Shown here: piece after piece, positions 63,988 to 64,000 of the stretch | Position numbering within the stretch: the first letter of the stretch is position 1 | How the letters are laid out: the number at the start of each line of letters is the position of its first letter | Origin: G963674685 sp963674685 | GTDB taxonomy: Bacteria > Lernaellota > Lernaellaia > JACKCT01 | DNA length: 64,000 nucleotides | Direction: 5' to 3' | Assembly: GCA_963674685.2 (NCBI GenBank) | Contig: CAXXWT010000003.1 | Location: forward strand, 682,001 to 746,000 | Position numbers and translations under genes: made by a program | The notes under the pieces: model-generated | Told to the model about the DNA's origin: nothing | Seen by the model: the letters and a program-made list of their open reading frames with translations, nothing else | The model's database searches: none

Positions 63988-64000
63988 TCAGCATCCTCAG

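Overview
The window looks like chromosomal DNA from an anaerobic, moderately GC-rich Gram-negative bacterium of a deltaproteobacteria-like or related uncultured lineage. The basis is the [FeFe]-hydrogenase maturation genes, ten radical SAM enzymes, very many multidomain histidine kinases, SPASM-like radical SAM proteins mixed with sugar aminotransferases, and an Asp-rich repeat lipoprotein. No rRNA, tRNA, CRISPR array, integrase or transposase was recognised, so the taxonomic guess stays tentative.

Region 1 (2-8304, plus strand) is a compact hydrogen-signalling locus: a GAF histidine kinase cut by the window edge, HydG, a hydrogenase-like H-cluster sensor fused to a histidine kinase, a receiver-kinase hybrid, HydE and HydF. 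All three H-cluster maturases are present, but the only hydrogenase-like protein is the sensor, so the maturases probably serve it, directly or together with an enzyme encoded elsewhere. The receiver-kinase carries a frameshift at an A8 run. HydF runs out of frame into the remains of a hemerythrin gene.

Region 2 (8339-17136, minus strand) is a signalling operon: excisionase-type HTH-receiver protein, large HAMP-GAF kinase with three receivers, CheR, CheB and a receiver-GAF-PAS-PAS kinase-receiver hybrid. Between cheR and cheB sits a 48-residue remnant of a four-helix-bundle (rRNA intervening-sequence type) protein, flanked by inverted arrays of 7-bp repeats. Region 3 (17489-23739) holds a small unknown gene, a degraded DUF523 gene, two large membrane proteins (one glycosyltransferase-39-like, one with a helical-repeat tail) and a DsrE-like protein.

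Region 4 (23914-46945) is the most unusual part: eight radical SAM proteins, including one fused to a DegT-type aminotransferase, two further DegT aminotransferases, a split transketolase, family 2 and family 9 glycosyltransferases, a WbuC-type cupin, a methyltransferase, a SUMF1-domain protein and several membrane proteins, arranged in short, tightly packed operons. The sugar enzymes point to a cell-surface glycan or glycolipid. The radical SAM density suggests unusual modification chemistry that cannot be named from sequence alone.

Region 5 (47191-64000) is more ordinary: a YhaN/YhaO-like ATPase-nuclease pair, the repeat lipoprotein, Tex, a GldA/GldFG-type ABC system with a DUF4340 protein, an SCP2-like protein, alanine dehydrogenase, a SurA-N-like secreted protein and a small HTH protein. 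Heptanucleotide tandem repeats of different sequence occur in three places in the window, which suggests a genome-wide habit.
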